DNA from: Saposhnikovia divaricata
Lineage: Eukaryota; Streptophyta; Magnoliopsida; Apiales; Apiaceae
Direction of reading: 5' to 3'
Length of the DNA: 64,000 nt
Assembly: GCA_036435485.1 (NCBI GenBank)
Contig: CM071596.1
Coordinates: 139,525,001-139,589,000 of the forward strand
The notes under the pieces are model-generated. The model was given only the letters and a program-made list of their open reading frames with translations. It had not been told where the DNA came from and ran no database searches. The number at the start of each line of letters is the position of its first letter. Position 1 is the first letter of the stretch. Both the position numbers and the translations under genes were made by a program. Of this stretch, positions 21,558 to 34,806 are shown piece after piece.

Positions 21558-24500
21558 TGTAACACCCTCACTTATCAATATTAGAATTATATTCTTTTAT
21601 AATTAATTAAACATTAACATAGAAGAAATTTTTGAAAAATTCGGCATGATGTGATCGTAAATAGGACTAACCACCTGCCCACATCAACCAAACTCAACCA
21701 ACTATAACCAAACCTGCTCACAACCATAATAATAGCAAAATTTATAAAGAAACATAAACTCTGACTAGCCAAGACCGCTCACAGGTCACAGTATGAAACA
21801 ACTACTAATTAACTATTACAACCCAAGTTCTGAATAAAATAATATACAACTCCATAAATTAATCTCTCTAACCGATACAGAAAAGATAAGAAATAAGGTC
21901 ATAAGCTGTCTACCCATCCCACCACCTCAACTCTCTGACTGCCCCTATGGCTGCCCCGACCTGACGGTCCACTCCTCCTAGATATCTTCGTGCTTAGCTG
22001 AGGAAACAGAATTAGCAAGCAAGTGAGCTAAAATGCTCAGCAAGTATATATAATTAAAAGCACAAATGAACTGAAATATTTGCAAGTCTGTAAAGAACTT
22101 GCAATCAACAATACACAAACTCAACTGAAAGATATATCTTTTACCTGAATTAAAAATAGAAGTGGATTGGACTATTATGCATTTTGTAAATAAAAACAAT
22201 CATAAGGTTAGGCTGCTGATCATTCACGCACTAACCCCGGACAAACGCACACAGCAATGTCCTTAATGGATCCACGGCACACATTGGCCTTAATAATTTA
22301 TGACCACGAATCTGGTCCGACCCTTACGGTCCACATTTTAAAAAACTAACAGTCCAATCCTAACTAGACATCAAGTGTCGGAACAATCGACCACCTCAAC
22401 TGCCAAACACCCTGGACACTTTCGTTCCAGGTCAACATCTCAAATCTCACAAAATGAAATAAGGTCGGGTAGTTTCTGAATTAGATATCGACAAGTTCGA
22501 TATAGAAAAGGGTGTTGATTTAAGTCAAGCCACTAAAAGGATCAACGAAAACAATATAATAGATTCGGGGTATAACAATTGGATATTCGAAATTAATGGA
22601 TATTAACAGAACAGTTATATCATGGATAAATCAAACGTACATAAGAATTAAGATATGATAATCATAATTCACTAGAAATATAAGTGAAGTGGTTTACTTG
22701 CCTTAACCAGGAAATCACACAATTCGGAGAGTTCCTACGTCCTCGACTTTAGCTTTCCCTTTATCCTTGGGATCTACACACAATATAACACTATTTTAGA
22801 ATTCTACTCAATATTCGCTAATCAATATCAAAATTTAACTTAATCTACCCCCGCGAATAATCTCCTAATTTACATTTATTTAATTATATACTAACATTAT
22901 ATAAACCACTGATAAAATATTTAATCATAATTGACACATTATCACATAATCAATCAGTTTTAAAATATGAAGTCCGACTCATAATTTATGCAAGTTGTAT
23001 AATTATACAAACATATTTTCAAGAAATAGATTAAGATTTTTAGAAAAATTATGACGGCATCCCCTTTATACGGGTGACTGCAAGTCGGGATACAGCCGAC
23101 ACAACCAACACAATCATCAATTGCAAAATAACCACAATCCAATAATCCGTCTTGACAATATTACGAAACAGTTATATAAACTCACAATTTAAAACAAGAA
23201 ATTAAATTATAACATAATTGTTAAAATTTACATTTTTTGCTCAGAATAATCATCATTGCCAAATACCATCGACTCAATTTATTTTTAATATCATTGTCAA
23301 TGGGGCAAAATTTCGAGGGTACCCTAATTTGAGTTTCCGACTCGAAATTCCGCTCGAAAATATTATGCGAATAAATAATAAATTCACTGAGCTAATTTAC
23401 AACAGAGTAATGCACTACAACCAATCGAAATTAGGAGCACAGACCCTCCCCCAGACAATTAACACTCAGAATTTTGAATTAGCACACAGCAATTGAAATT
23501 TATAGCAAAACAGACTACCATCAGTAATGTCTCGGAGGAATTCACATGGACTTTACACATATCCACACTTGACAACCACACTTACACACATTCCTGCTCA
23601 CCCATGCATATATATTACTCACACACGCACCCACAACATCCACAACCCATGGCAGAATAGGGGAGACCAAGCAAGTAGAATCGCCACACTAAATGGAATC
23701 TCATCAATGGAGACTCCCAATTTAGCACATAAACAGACCACTACCTCAAATATATAGATACATAAGCTCGATGACAACACAGGGGAATAGAGAGGCTCGA
23801 TTAATGGACCTACAAAGGCCCACATACATACCCAATAATCGATAACAAGTGACCGAGAGGCAGGAAACCGGAGATACACCGAGAGGTTTCTGAGAGAGGA
23901 ACACGGAAGAGAGAGAGCTAGAATATTCGAGAGACTGATGTTGTGTTGGTTTAAGAAAAACTAGTTAGGGATTTAAGGAGACAACTGATTTGGGGGAAAT
24001 GAAAAAAATAGCTTTTCTTCAGGATTTACATTTCTAAAATTTTTTACTAAAATAACCCGTAAAATCACAATTAAATACAGAAATGGGTAGAATATTAAAT
24101 TTTAAAATTTTAAAATGACAAACACAAAATTACAATCACCCACATATTTTTAAAATATTAATCGGGTCAAAAATGAATTAAATATGGATTTTACAAAATT
24201 AAATCCATAAAATGGAAAAATAATTCATAAAATCATTTTAAAATCCTTGAAACCCAAAATAATTCACCAAATATTTTTAAAAGTCATATAAACTAATAAA
24301 GTTAATAATGAAAAAGATTTCAGGATTTCTGCTAATCCCAAGGATTTTATAAAATTCACAGAAGATAAATATAACACAATTAAATAGGAAATAAATTCCC
24401 AAAAATATAATTAAAAATATCCGAGCTTACACATCACATATAAATCATCCATTAAGCCTACAAATACTGTACCACATATACTTCACCTCCTCAACAATTT

Positions 24501-24570
24501 TATACGCCACATAATTCACATTTAATATTAAATAAATAATTATTATTACTAAAATTTCTAAGGCGTTATA
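21558..24570 (-). mobile_element. Solo LTR H of a Ty3/gypsy element
   Basis: 3,013 bases flanked by a perfect 5-bp duplication ctggt (21553-21557 and 24571-24575). It has no gag-pol, PBS or PPT, so it is a solo LTR left by LTR-LTR recombination. Minus orientation is inferred because the block CTTGCTGAGC...TAGCTCAC lies about 470 bases from the left end, as in the minus-oriented LTR of E. In that orientation the ends are TATAACGCC...GGGTGTTACA, i.e. TA...CA rather than TG...CA. Small ORFs inside (for example 23218-23496) have no protein-like features. Confidence 0.8.
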
Positions 24571-24575
24571 CTGGT

Positions 24576-24694
24576 ACTCTCTTCTCTCTCCCTTTTTCAT
24601 TTTCTTTCAATTTTGAGCTCAAAACCATGTCTAAATTTGAGTTTTAATCATCCTTGTTATTTTATGCTAGCTTAAGGTTTGCGTCAAGTTTTGG

Positions 24695-24739
<45 letters not shown>

Positions 24740-26044
24740 ATTCTGTGTTTATATAAGCATGGGAATTGATGTGCAAGCTTAGTTTGATAGTAATTTAGTG
24801 ATTTGATGATCTTATAATGTTTATTATGTAATAAAATTGAAGTTTTGTGTTGTTTGGAGTTCGGGTTCGAATTTTGGTACAAACCCTCACTGCCGGTGGA
24901 TTTTTCCGACGATTGGCCGATCGGTGAGGGTGGGTTGTTGTCTCTATAGTATCTGCAAACGACTTAGAGTGTATGTATGTGCATAATTTTGTTTGCATGT
25001 AAGGGTTTCCATATTTTTGAATTTTTCGAATTATTTATATGTATGTAAGAACTTTATAATTTGCTAAATGCTTAACCTTTGTTAATTAGTGATGTGATGA
25101 TGATTTGATATTAATTAGGTGGTAATTAAGCTGCATGAATAATTTTTCCAGATTTATAAAGATTTAATTCAAATTTTTGTGGATTAATATGATTTATTCG
25201 AATTTTTATAATTATAAATGGTAATTAAAAATTAATTTTGATGATATGTGATAAGAGATTGTCAATTTAATATGTAAGTATAATATTTAGAATATGTATG
25301 TCAATTTCGAATTTTGATAACAAATATTAATTATGAGATTTTAATGATTTATTAAATACGATTTGGTGATTTTATTGATAGTTGGATAAATTGCTAGTTG
25401 ATGATATTTGCGTGGTGATTTTGAGTTTAATAGTATATGTAGTGATAAGAGTTATATGTGCGAAGATGAGAGGTTAGTACTAATTCATGTGTATAAGTGG
25501 TCGCTACTTATTAAAACAGTGTAAAGTCGGTAATTTAGTGATGTAATTTCATAAATGGTATTTGTTAAGTGTAATTGGTGTATATGATCTCGAGTAAGGA
25601 TAAGTAATGTGATTGTGACTTGTAAGTGGATTAGAAATCCATTGGTATTGATTTAGTTGTGATTTGAGTCGGTTATGTTCCGACGGAATAGTCTATTTTA
25701 AAAAGGAAACTCTGCCCGATTTTCGGTAGAATTTTAAATCGTAAATACTTATAAGTCAAGTAGATTCTATGTGTTATATGGCTAAGTGACATATGTGAAT
25801 TACATGTTAATGTGCTTATGTGATTTAAGTTATCTGATATGTTATACGTGTTAAGTTTTAAAGCGATATAGGAATCATTGGGTAGAATAGGATTAGACGA
25901 TTAAGGAAGTATAGTGTTCTAAAGTAGTGATATGGTTTACGAAGGACGTAGGACCTAGCAACAAGGGAAAAGCTAAGGTTGAATATCAGTGACTGAGCTG
26001 TTAGCTGTTGCATTCTACCGGAGGCAACTAACTCTGTCTCTTCT
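24576..26044 (+). mobile_element. 5' LTR of gypsy D, part 2
   Basis: Non-coding, AT-rich; resumes the LTR of D after solo LTR H and ends at the target duplication cttct (26040-26044) of E. Contains an (AT)n tract. Weak ORFs here are chance. Confidence 0.65.
24699..24736. repeat. (AT)n microsatellite
   Basis: About 19 AT units inside LTR D. Confidence 0.95.
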
Positions 26045-29000
26045 TGTGACGCCCCTAGATCCGGGGTCGGAGGCCTAGGCGCTCACGGTCCATTTTTCAT
26101 TAATAACATACCTGTTCTTGCACATAATATATGAAAAAGCCATCGACCCCACAATAAAACTCACACCGCACACACACACACACAGGTTAGAGTCTCAGAA
26201 ACGTCATACACTTGATTAAGCAAAAGTAAAAGTTTCAGAGTTATTACAGACCGCATTAAATAGCATTTATGCTACCAGCAACACTTCGATATGAAGCGGA
26301 GTTGGCGACTTGAATGTTTGTTACGGTACACTGCTTTGCACAGGTCATACTTATAAATAAAACGTACTAACAAAAGTTGCCAACCAATCCGGCTAATGGG
26401 GCCTACCGGTGGAATCTCAACTGCTGCCTCGGGTCTAGTCACCTGCTTTCGGGCAGTATGTCTGGGTCTTGCAATTTCTCTTAGCTGTTGTGTTTGTAAA
26501 TTTGAAAACAAGCAAGAGTGAGCAACTATAGCTCAGCAAGAAATATTTGTATAAGATAAGCAATATATCGTCACATGTGTTTAGCAGTTATTAAACTCGT
26601 TTATATAATTCAGTTATAAAATCACTTGCCATTGTTGATAAATTTCAAAGGTGCACCAGTACGTGCCCTTGTTTTCAAAATAAACTTGCAGTTCTAGATA
26701 CTGCAGAGAGTCAACATCTTTCTCATCAAAATAGAACACTATTGGCAACTTGGCACATAAGCCTAAGAAGCAGTGTCAGAGCATTTTTCCGAAGTGGAGG
26801 AATGGGACTTAAAGAAAACATAAAACCTGACAGGGATTGACGATGATCAGCCGCCACATCCAAGTCCAATAATCCGCGGGTCTTCTCTACCGGTAGAAGG
26901 ATAAAAACTACATCCGTAACTATCCTCGGGTGAAAACTACATCCGTAATCACCCTCGATGAAAACTACATCTGTAATCATCCTTCGGCAACACCTGGGCC
27001 GGAATAATAATTGATGGACCGCCTGGCTCACGGCCGCTTACACATCCCGGGAATCGTTCGTCAACGGTCCCCACACCTGCCAGAGTCCCCTTTTCTTTTT
27101 CTTTTAAAACTGGATTTTGAATGAAAACTAAGTAGTTGAGGTCCGACATCAGTCGACCGATTGATTCTTGAAATCGTACAAGAAGCAAAACCTGACCGGG
27201 GGGTTTTCGAAAATGTTTTGAGTTCGAAAGAGTTCGAGTTTGAAAGTATTAAGGGTATCTTGGATTAGCTTTTTCTTTAAAATAATGAACAATAATTAAT
27301 AAATGGTATTTTAAGATTTAATATTAATAATTAATAAAATAATTATTTAAATTAAATAAGCTTTTAATCCAAGATAGGTATTTTTGAGTATTTATGATTA
27401 CAAAAAAATAATTACTTAAGTATACGATACTTTCCGAATGACCCTTCGGGTTTTCGCAATTTAATTACGATATAATAATATACCGCTCCCCGGTCAATAG
27501 TATATATGGACCGCTACGACCTCTATTGCTAGAGTCGTTGTCCGAAGAAAACATTTCATTCTAAGTTCAAGGGGTGCAAACATATATGTACTTATACATC
27601 TCAATTTCATCATTACTTCAACAAGCATAAACATTTGATACGATTGAAAACTACAAAGACAACAGTGAAAGTCCTTATATATGTAAGTTTTGAAAAGTAA
27701 ACTTGCCTTGGTGAGGTTGGGGTGGTCGAGCTTGCGGAGTGGAATGATCTATACATAATCAATAGCCGTTCGTTAGTACCTTAACAATATCTCTTTTAAT
27801 TGCGAGGTTTTAGGGGGTACAAAATTAACTTAATTACTTCGTCTTATGACTCTCCAGCCCCACCATAGGTTCATGTCATCACTCGGTTACGCTCGTCACT
27901 TATTCGACTTAATTTGGTTACCACATCCGAATCATATTCAATCCCCCTAAAACCACACTCCACTTACGACTTTTCACTTGCGCGAATTTTACTCTAACAT
28001 TTTTATAAAATTGAAAAATACATATTTTAATCCAATTCTTTGTGGGTATCCTTCACCACTGCATTTACTAGCTCCTCTAATTTTTCCATGATCCTACATA
28101 AATTTTTAGGGGTTTAAACAAGGTTCACAAGTGGACCATTTAGTGCAGTTCGGATTCCAGAAACAAATTTCACTTCTCAGGCCATAACTCAAAATCTATA
28201 CATCACCTAGTCATGAACCTTATATTTCCGGAAACTACATTCAAATACCTTTCCAACAATATATATTAGGACTTCAGGGGACAAGATTTCTGGGTTCAAA
28301 ACCCTCCTACAAGATAGTACAAGTTCCCAGAAAATTTACACAGCATGCTTTTTCCATTTAACCATTCAAGAATCCCATATAAACATCACAACCATCATCT
28401 AAACCACCAAGATCATACTCTATAGCATACATGGAGTTACATATACTAACCACAAGCTTAAAATCACAACCACAACATTTAAACTCAAGATCTACATCAT
28501 CCATAACTTATATGTCCAAGATTCACACTAACATCCATGGATCTAACATTAAACACCATAAATAATACATGGCCAAGAGGGGTTAGGGTTTTATACCTTC
28601 TTGAGTATCTAGGAGCCTTGGGTATGCCTTAAAAGTCTCAAGAACACCTTGGATGAGCTCCTACAATCCTTACAACTCAAGATCTAAATGAAAACTAAAC
28701 ATTGTTACTATTCAACAAAACTTCAACAATTTATAACTTGGAAACTAATGGATGAAAGGGGTTGGAATTCATAGCATACCTTTCTTATATGGTGTAGAGT
28801 ACCTAGGATTTTTGCCTTGAATTAAGAGTGATGAGAAGTGGAAGAAAAGAATTCTTCTTCCCTTTTTTTTTTGTATTTGGCCGAGAGCAACAAGAGCTTG
28901 GGGGGGGGGGGAGAGTTTTTGTTTTGTTTTTTGGTGTTGGTTGAATAAAGTAAGGTGTGTTGGGTGATATGTATTAGTGTATGTATATGTATCACATGTT

Positions 29001-29540
29001 GCAAGTCTAGTGCCTAGGCCATACCTCCTTGTCTCCTTGGACAATGCACCTTAACTAGTCACTATTCCTCTTGTTATCTTTGTATTACTAGTTTGCTTTT
29101 CTAACTACCTAGTTGCATGGGACTTGCATGCAATACCTTTCCTTGTATCATTATTCTTCCACCAATGCTTGCCACTTAATCTTTAATTCGTATCTTAATT
29201 AATTTCTCGTAATAATTTTTTGTCGCGTAGAGATTTCCCTTGTAATTCCTTAAGTACTTAATTGTGTAAATTCCTCAAATATCCATAACTCCTCGTCATA
29301 ATTCCTAATAAATCTTTTAATACTCCAATAACTCTCAAGTCCCAAGTTTTATAATTCTTACTAAAAATAAGACTCCTGCCTTCAACAACCTTCCCTTTAT
29401 CTTACATGGTGAATGTCACAACATAATTTCTCAGATAATTCAATTCCACTAAACAACATGGATGACTCGAAAGGTTCCAAATTCACAATGTCATATGATA
29501 TTATATAAAAGAAAATATTACAAAAATTAGGGTTCTTACA
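26045..29540 (-). mobile_element. 3' LTR of gypsy E
   Basis: On the plus strand it runs TGTGACGCCCCTAGATCC ... AGGGTTCTTACA. Over the first 480 or so bases it shows about 15 substitutions against the other LTR (about 3%, hand count). It is about 40 bases longer near 29490-29525, where the other copy has a deletion. Contains a (CA)n run near 26170, a G10 run near 28901, and the CTTGCTGAGC block near 26520-26541. Non-coding. Confidence 0.93.
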
Positions 29541-29553
29541 GCCTCCCCTCCTT
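29541..29553 (-). other. Polypurine tract of gypsy E
   Basis: The minus strand reads AAGGAGGGGAGGC directly adjoining the 3' LTR. Confidence 0.85.
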
Positions 29554-29573
29554 AAAAGGATTCCGTCCCGGAA

Positions 29574-30491
29574 TCAGGTTGAAAACAGTTGGGGGTGCTT
29601 TTCACGCATCGTGCTCTCTAGTTCCCATGTTGATTCTTCGACATTCTGGTTCCTCCACAAAACTCTCACTAGTTTGACAACCTTGTTCCTCAGCACCTTC
29701 TTTTCTATCCATGATTTCTACGGGTTGCTCCACATAGGTCAAGTCTGGTCGCAAATCCACTTGGTCATATTCTATCACGTGCCGAAAGTCGGTATGGTAG
29801 GGTCGTAGCATGGACACATGGAACACATTATGTACTTGCTGCAAGCTTGGGGGTAAAGCCAATTCATAGGCTAACTTTCCAACTCGTCTCAAAATCTCAA
29901 AAGGTCCAATAAATCTCGGGCTTAGCTTCCCCTTCCTACCTCATATTCTTTGTCCTTGCGGGTCTGGTCCGCATACTTCTTCTGTCTGTCTTGGGCCGCT
30001 ACCAGCCGTCCTCTTATGAGTTCGATAGTTTCTCTTGTCTGTTGGACCAGTTCAGGCCCTAAAATCTTCTGCTCTCCAACTTCTTCCCAACATAAGGGAG
30101 ACCGACATCTTCGTCCGTATAAAGCTTCATATGGGGGCATTCCTATACTCGCATGGTAACTGCTGTTGTAGGAAAATTCGATCAACGGCAAGTGGTCGTC
30201 CCAACTTCCCTTAAAATCTATGGCACATACTCTCAACATGTCCTCAATGGTCTGGATGGTCCTCTCACTCTTTCCGTCGGATTGGGGGTGGTATGCAGTA
30301 CTCATGTTTAACTTGGTCCCCACACAATCCTGAAAACCCCTCCAGAACCTGGAGTTGAACCTTGGGTCTCTATCAGATACAATGCTCACAGGAACCCCAT
30401 GCCTTACCACGATCTCCTTTAAGTAAATATCCACTAGCTTATCGACAGTGTATCTCTCGTTGATTGGAAGAAAATGTGCTGACTTGGTCAA
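29574..30491 (-). pseudogene. Integrase C-terminal half and chromodomain of gypsy E
   Basis: The open segment 29922-30491 encodes the integrase core: TKSAHFLPI, VSDRDPRFNSRFW and the catalytic Glu region YHPQSDGKSERT. The next segment (29602-29892) gives the C-terminal integrase motif LPPSLQQVHNVFHVSMLRPY and enters a chromodomain (YVEQPVEIMDRKE). The reading frame slips just after DRKE, near 29695, and the remainder of the chromodomain (VLWRNQ, TWELE) continues in another frame to a stop at 29574. Chromodomains of this group are thought to steer integration toward modified histones. Further frameshifts between segments make it non-functional. Confidence 0.85.
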
Positions 30492-30502
30492 TCTATTGAT
30501 AA

Positions 30503-32119
30503 TTAAATGGCATCATGATTAGTCTTGGTCCTTGGTAGTCCGACCACAAAGTCCATCGCAATATGCTCCCACTTCCACTCGGGTATCTCTAAGGGTTGCA
30601 ACAATCCACTGGGCCTTTGGTGTTCAGCCTTTACTCTTTGACATGTCAAGCATTTACTTACCCACTCTGCCACGTCCTTCTTCATATTTGGCCACCAATA
30701 GTATTCTCTCAGATCTCTATACATCTTAGTGCCTCCAGGGTGAATTGAGTACCTTGAACTATGAGCCTCTTGCAGAATCTCGTCTTTTAATTCCTGAACG
30801 TTCGGGATCCATATCCTAGATGCGTACCTCATAACTCCATTCCCGTCCTTTTCACACTTAATTTCCTCGCCAGTCAAAATTTTCTCCATCGAATTCTTTC
30901 CTTCTTCTATCTTCTTTTCCTGGCATAACTTAATCTTTTCCAATAGCGGTGGTTGGACTCTTATTTCCCTTAGACTCTCTTGTCCAATTTCTGGTAACCT
31001 CACTTCAATCTTCAGTTTCTCAAGGTCATTGATCAACTCGTCCACTGACGTTATCATCTTGAGTTTCTCCTTTCGACTAAGTGCATCGGCCACCACGTTG
31101 GCCTTCCCTGGGTGATAATGAATCTCACAATCATAATCTTTGATTAGCTCCAGCCATCTCCTCTGCCTCATGTTTAACTCTTTCTGAGTGAATATGTACT
31201 TTAAGCTCTTGTGATCCGTGTAGATTTCACACTTTTCTCCGTAAAGATAATGTCTCCAGATCTTCAAAGCGAAAACTATCGTCGCTAATTCCAAATCATG
31301 GGTGGGGTATCTTACCTCGTACTCCTTAAGTTGTCTGGACGCATACGCAATCACTTTACCGTGCTGCATAAGCACACACCCTAAACCTTTATGGGATGCG
31401 TCGCTATAAATCTCGAAATCTCCCTTATCGTCAGGTAGGGCTTGTACTAGTGCTGTCACCAACCTCTTTTTCAACTCTTGGAAGCTCTCTTCGCATTTTT
31501 CAGTCCACACAAACTTCTCGGTCTTGCGAGTTAGTCGGGTCAAAGGGGCTGCTATCTTGGCAAAGTCTTGGACAAACCTTCTATAGTAGCCAGCCAATCC
31601 TATAAAACTTCTCACATCTGTCGGAGTGGTTGGTCTCTCCCAATTTGATACAACCTCTATTTTGGCTGGGTCCACTAGAATGCCTTGTTCACTAATCACA
31701 TGCCCTAAAAACTGAACTTCCTTCAACCAAAATTCACACTTCGAGAACTTAGCGTACAACTTTTCTTCTCTCAATGCTCCCAATACAATCCGCAAGTGTT
31801 CTGCATGTTCCTCTTTCGTCTTGGAATAAATCAAGATGTCATCGATGAAGACTATAACACACTTGTCCAAGTACTTCTTGAAGACTCGATTCATTAAGTC
31901 CATGAAAGCTGCGGGGGCATTCGTTAGCCCAAACGACATCACTAGAAACTCTTAGTGTCCGTACCGGGTGCGAAAGGCCGTCTTTGGTATATCTTCTGGT
32001 TTAATTCTTAACTGGTGGTACCCGGTCCTCAAATCAATTTTAGAAAAATAAACTACGTCCTTTAGTTGATCAAACAGGTCATCTATCCTGGGTAAGGGAT
32101 ATTTATTCTTTATAGTCAC
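30503..32119 (-). pseudogene. RT-RNase H-integrase N-terminal part of gypsy E
   Basis: From the F junction at 32119 leftward, RT continues with NKYPLPRIDDL; it is broken by TAA at about 31953, then runs open from 31942: the active site VIVFIDDILIYSK, RNase H (FEIYSDASHKGLGCVLMQ, YTDHKSLKYIFTQ) and the integrase HHCC finger (YSIHPGGTKMYRDL ... CLTCQRVK). Integrase then begins WEHIAMDFVVGLP and is frameshifted at about 30490-30505. The first part of RT lies 22 kb away at 54150 because F inserted into this gene. Defective. Confidence 0.9.
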
Positions 32120-33070
32120 TGTTGTGACCAAAATCTCGCATGGGTTAGATTTAGGCCTACTAGAGGATTAGGGTTCAGATCCATGAAGAGAATGAGTAAT
32201 ATGTCAGGTTTCCGGAGGCCTACGGTAGCCCTAGGGGTTACCATGTACACTGCAGCACGGGAACGCATGACTAAGGGTCTCAAGGTATCCCCTCGAGGAT
32301 AACCTATAACTATTATCAGTCATCCAGTGGAGCTTCCAAAGTAGCTTCCGTGGTAGGGGTTACCGGAGGGGGTACCGGAGCCAGGCTACCGGGCGGTACC
32401 CCCAGCTTCCGCCGGAAGCCTGATTAGGCTGCCAATACAGATTAGGCACGCCTCCTATTTTTTAGGAACACGTTTATATCATCTAAAAACACTCTCAAAC
32501 AGATAAACATTAAGTTATTTGAGGATATATGTCATATATACTTGATAAATGATACAAAATCATGATAAATACAAGAGATAATCATTCTATGTTACCTAAA
32601 CTGCTTGGTAACCTGATTATACACATCATACTCAATTATTATCAGAAATAACAGTCATTATCCCACTTGAGAGAGGATAACTCATCATAAACAAACGATC
32701 ATATCCTTCAAGAACTACATTCGGGCTTGATCCATAATAAATAGTGGTATGTAGGCAGTTTACGGGATCTTCTTCGACACTTACACTCCTTGAGTAGCTA
32801 GAGCACGTGCACTCTTGTGTGACATAGTCAAATTAGGGTTCTTGGCTGGCCAACATTTGGTCCTTGAGCTCTCATCCCGTAGATTCAGTCCGATCCTTCC
32901 GAGGAACCACATCCCGTGTTCTTCGGTAACCCTAGTCGTGAGCCTTCCCGGGCGGCTAGCTATTGATCTTCAACCACGAGCCTTTCTGGGTGGTTGGACA
33001 ATTCCTTGTTAACTGGCGCTATTCCAGCACGAGGCCTCATAATCTGTTGTGCTAAATTCCTCCCACAACA
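32120..33070 (+). mobile_element. 5' LTR of gypsy F
   Basis: Starts TGTTGTGACCAAAATCTCG and ends CTCCCACAACA. GC-rich ACCGG words cluster near 32350-32420. The TATA-like site at 32732-32745 reads CCATAATAAATAGTGG, whereas the 3' LTR has CCACTATAAATAGTGG. A 65-codon ORF inside is present in both LTRs and has no recognised features. Confidence 0.93.
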
Positions 33071-33072
33071 AT

Positions 33073-33090
33073 TGGCGCCCGAAGGAGGGG
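33073..33090 (+). other. Primer binding site of gypsy F
   Basis: TGGCGCCCGAAGGAGGGG two bases after the LTR. It is not the Met-tRNA site of the other elements; the tRNA species was not identified. Confidence 0.85.
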
Positions 33091-33117
33091 CCTCAAAAAT
33101 CGTCATTTAGAGGAGAT

Positions 33118-34806
33118 ATGGCGAGTGACAATTATGAAAGTGATAAGACACCGTCTCAGGATGGTAATGGACGAAACAAAGGTGGTGATGATGTTAGTAA
33201 CAAGGACATCATGGACTATCTGAAAATGATGAATGAAAGAGTCAACAACTTGGAAAAAGGTTCCGAGAAAATGAAAAAATGGCAAAGAAAGTGCAAGTCG
33301 AAGTCAAAAAAGAAGAACGTGACTCCGACAAGGCTGAATTTCGAGTCTGAGGATAATATTGAAGACAACACTGATCATGTCCCATCTGAAGAAGATGCAG
33401 AAGAGCCTGTGGAAGAAGAATATGAGGGCGACCAATCTGACGTTCCGGAAGGCCAGGATACCGTAGGCTTACCCACCAGAAACCTAAGTGTTTTTGATCG
33501 AGTTGGCAAAAGACTGACCAAAAAAGACCTTCGTCACAAGTTGAGTCATACTGGAAACAAAGATCGAAGGAACGGAAATGGGGGTTCCATAACTCAGGGT
33601 TCCCGAGAACGCCGAGAGAGGTCCCACTCGGTACCCCCAAGAAGTACTTCCAGGAGGTCCAGATCTGATGGCAGAAGGAGTTATAGGCAAAGCAGTCACT
33701 CTTCTTGGCATAGAAACAGGAAATCCCGCTCTACCGGAGTCCCAACCGGAGGGGGTACCGATCAGGATTCCGGCTCCCATCAAAGTTCAGTCCCTAGAAA
33801 AAGCAAGACAGCCAATGAAGATGATGACTCTGGAAGTGATATGCTTTCGGATGGTGAAAATGGACAGTTCAGGATGTCTGACTGGAAAAAGGCCTTGGAA
33901 AAGATCAAGGAGGAGAAAAAGTTTAAGTCCGGTATCACTGCCGGTTCCCCATTTTCTGTAAAAGTGAAAAAGGCAGCCTTGCCAAGGTTCTTCAAAATGA
34001 ATATTGACCTGAAATTCAATGGAAACTCAGATCCAGTTGAATACTTGAGCCGTTTTAATACGGAAATGGATGTCTACCAAGTGGAGGACTTAGCAAGGTG
34101 TAGGCTACGGGCATCCACACTGAGTGGGAATGCCCACCAATGGTTCAAAAGGTTAGTCGAAGGGTCTATCAAATCCTGGAGGAAGATGGGAGACCAGTTT
34201 ATCTCTCAATTCAGGGCAACCGTGGCCTATGCCCCACCGGTGAATACTCTGGCTAATATCAAGCAAGAACCCCATGAATCTTTAAGACAATACTTCAAAA
34301 GATTTAATGAACAAGTGCCAAAAGTGAAGAAGGCCTCTGATGAAACTCAGAAGAATTTCCTGATAGCCGGGGTTAGGCCTGGAACCGAGTTTTGGAAGGA
34401 ATTGCAAACTGAGGAGCCCGGAACCCTGGCGGAATTCTACCAAAAAGCAGAACGCCACAAAGTGATTGAGGAATCCATGGCAAAACTGTCCAAAGATTCC
34501 AATTCCCGAGGTTGGAGCAGGAACAAAAGAAATCGTTCTTACAGCCCTAAAAGGGATTCAAATAAGAGGGCTTCCGGGAGTGGTACTGCCGGTATGGGAG
34601 CCCCCCGGTATGATGACAAGACTGCCCCTATTGCTGTTAATGCAACTAAGGATAGAGTTTCTGCCAAGGATAGACTCACTCCAAAGGTAAATTTTCAGAA
34701 ATACTCAGAGTATACTCCTTTGACTTTCCCAATTAGTCATATTCTCGAAGTGAATGAGAAGAATGGGCTATTCCGGAGGCCCTACCGGGCAGGCCCCCAG
34801 GAGTGA
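33118..34806 (+). pseudogene. gag: Gag of gypsy F (frameshifted near the C-terminus)
   Basis: The likely start is the ATG at 33118 (MASDNYESDKTPSQDG); the frame is open further upstream to 33049, but that part overlaps the LTR and PBS. It has an acidic N-terminus, an Arg/Ser-rich stretch (about 33600-33740: RERRERSHS, STSRRSRSDGRRS), then the Retrotrans_gag domain (LPRFFKMNIDLKFNGNSDPVEY, ANIKQEPHESLRQYFKRFNEQ). It ends at a TGA at 34804, while the zinc-finger-like tail (KYCAFHEVNGHETADC) continues in the next frame. A one-base change in or near the C5 run at 34794-34798 would explain this. The product would be the capsid precursor. Confidence 0.88.

Noticed and set aside
23218..23757. Two plus-strand ORFs of 92 and 76 codons in solo LTR H
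   Set aside because: Low-complexity, no family resemblance, inside an LTR.
26045..29540. LTR of E as an independent gene region (ORFs at 26726-27188 and 28769-29044)
   Set aside because: The same frames recur in the other LTR with stop and length differences, so no selection for coding is evident.
32815..33012. 65-codon ORF in the LTRs of F (also 53889-54086)
   Set aside because: Present in both LTRs by duplication; no protein features.
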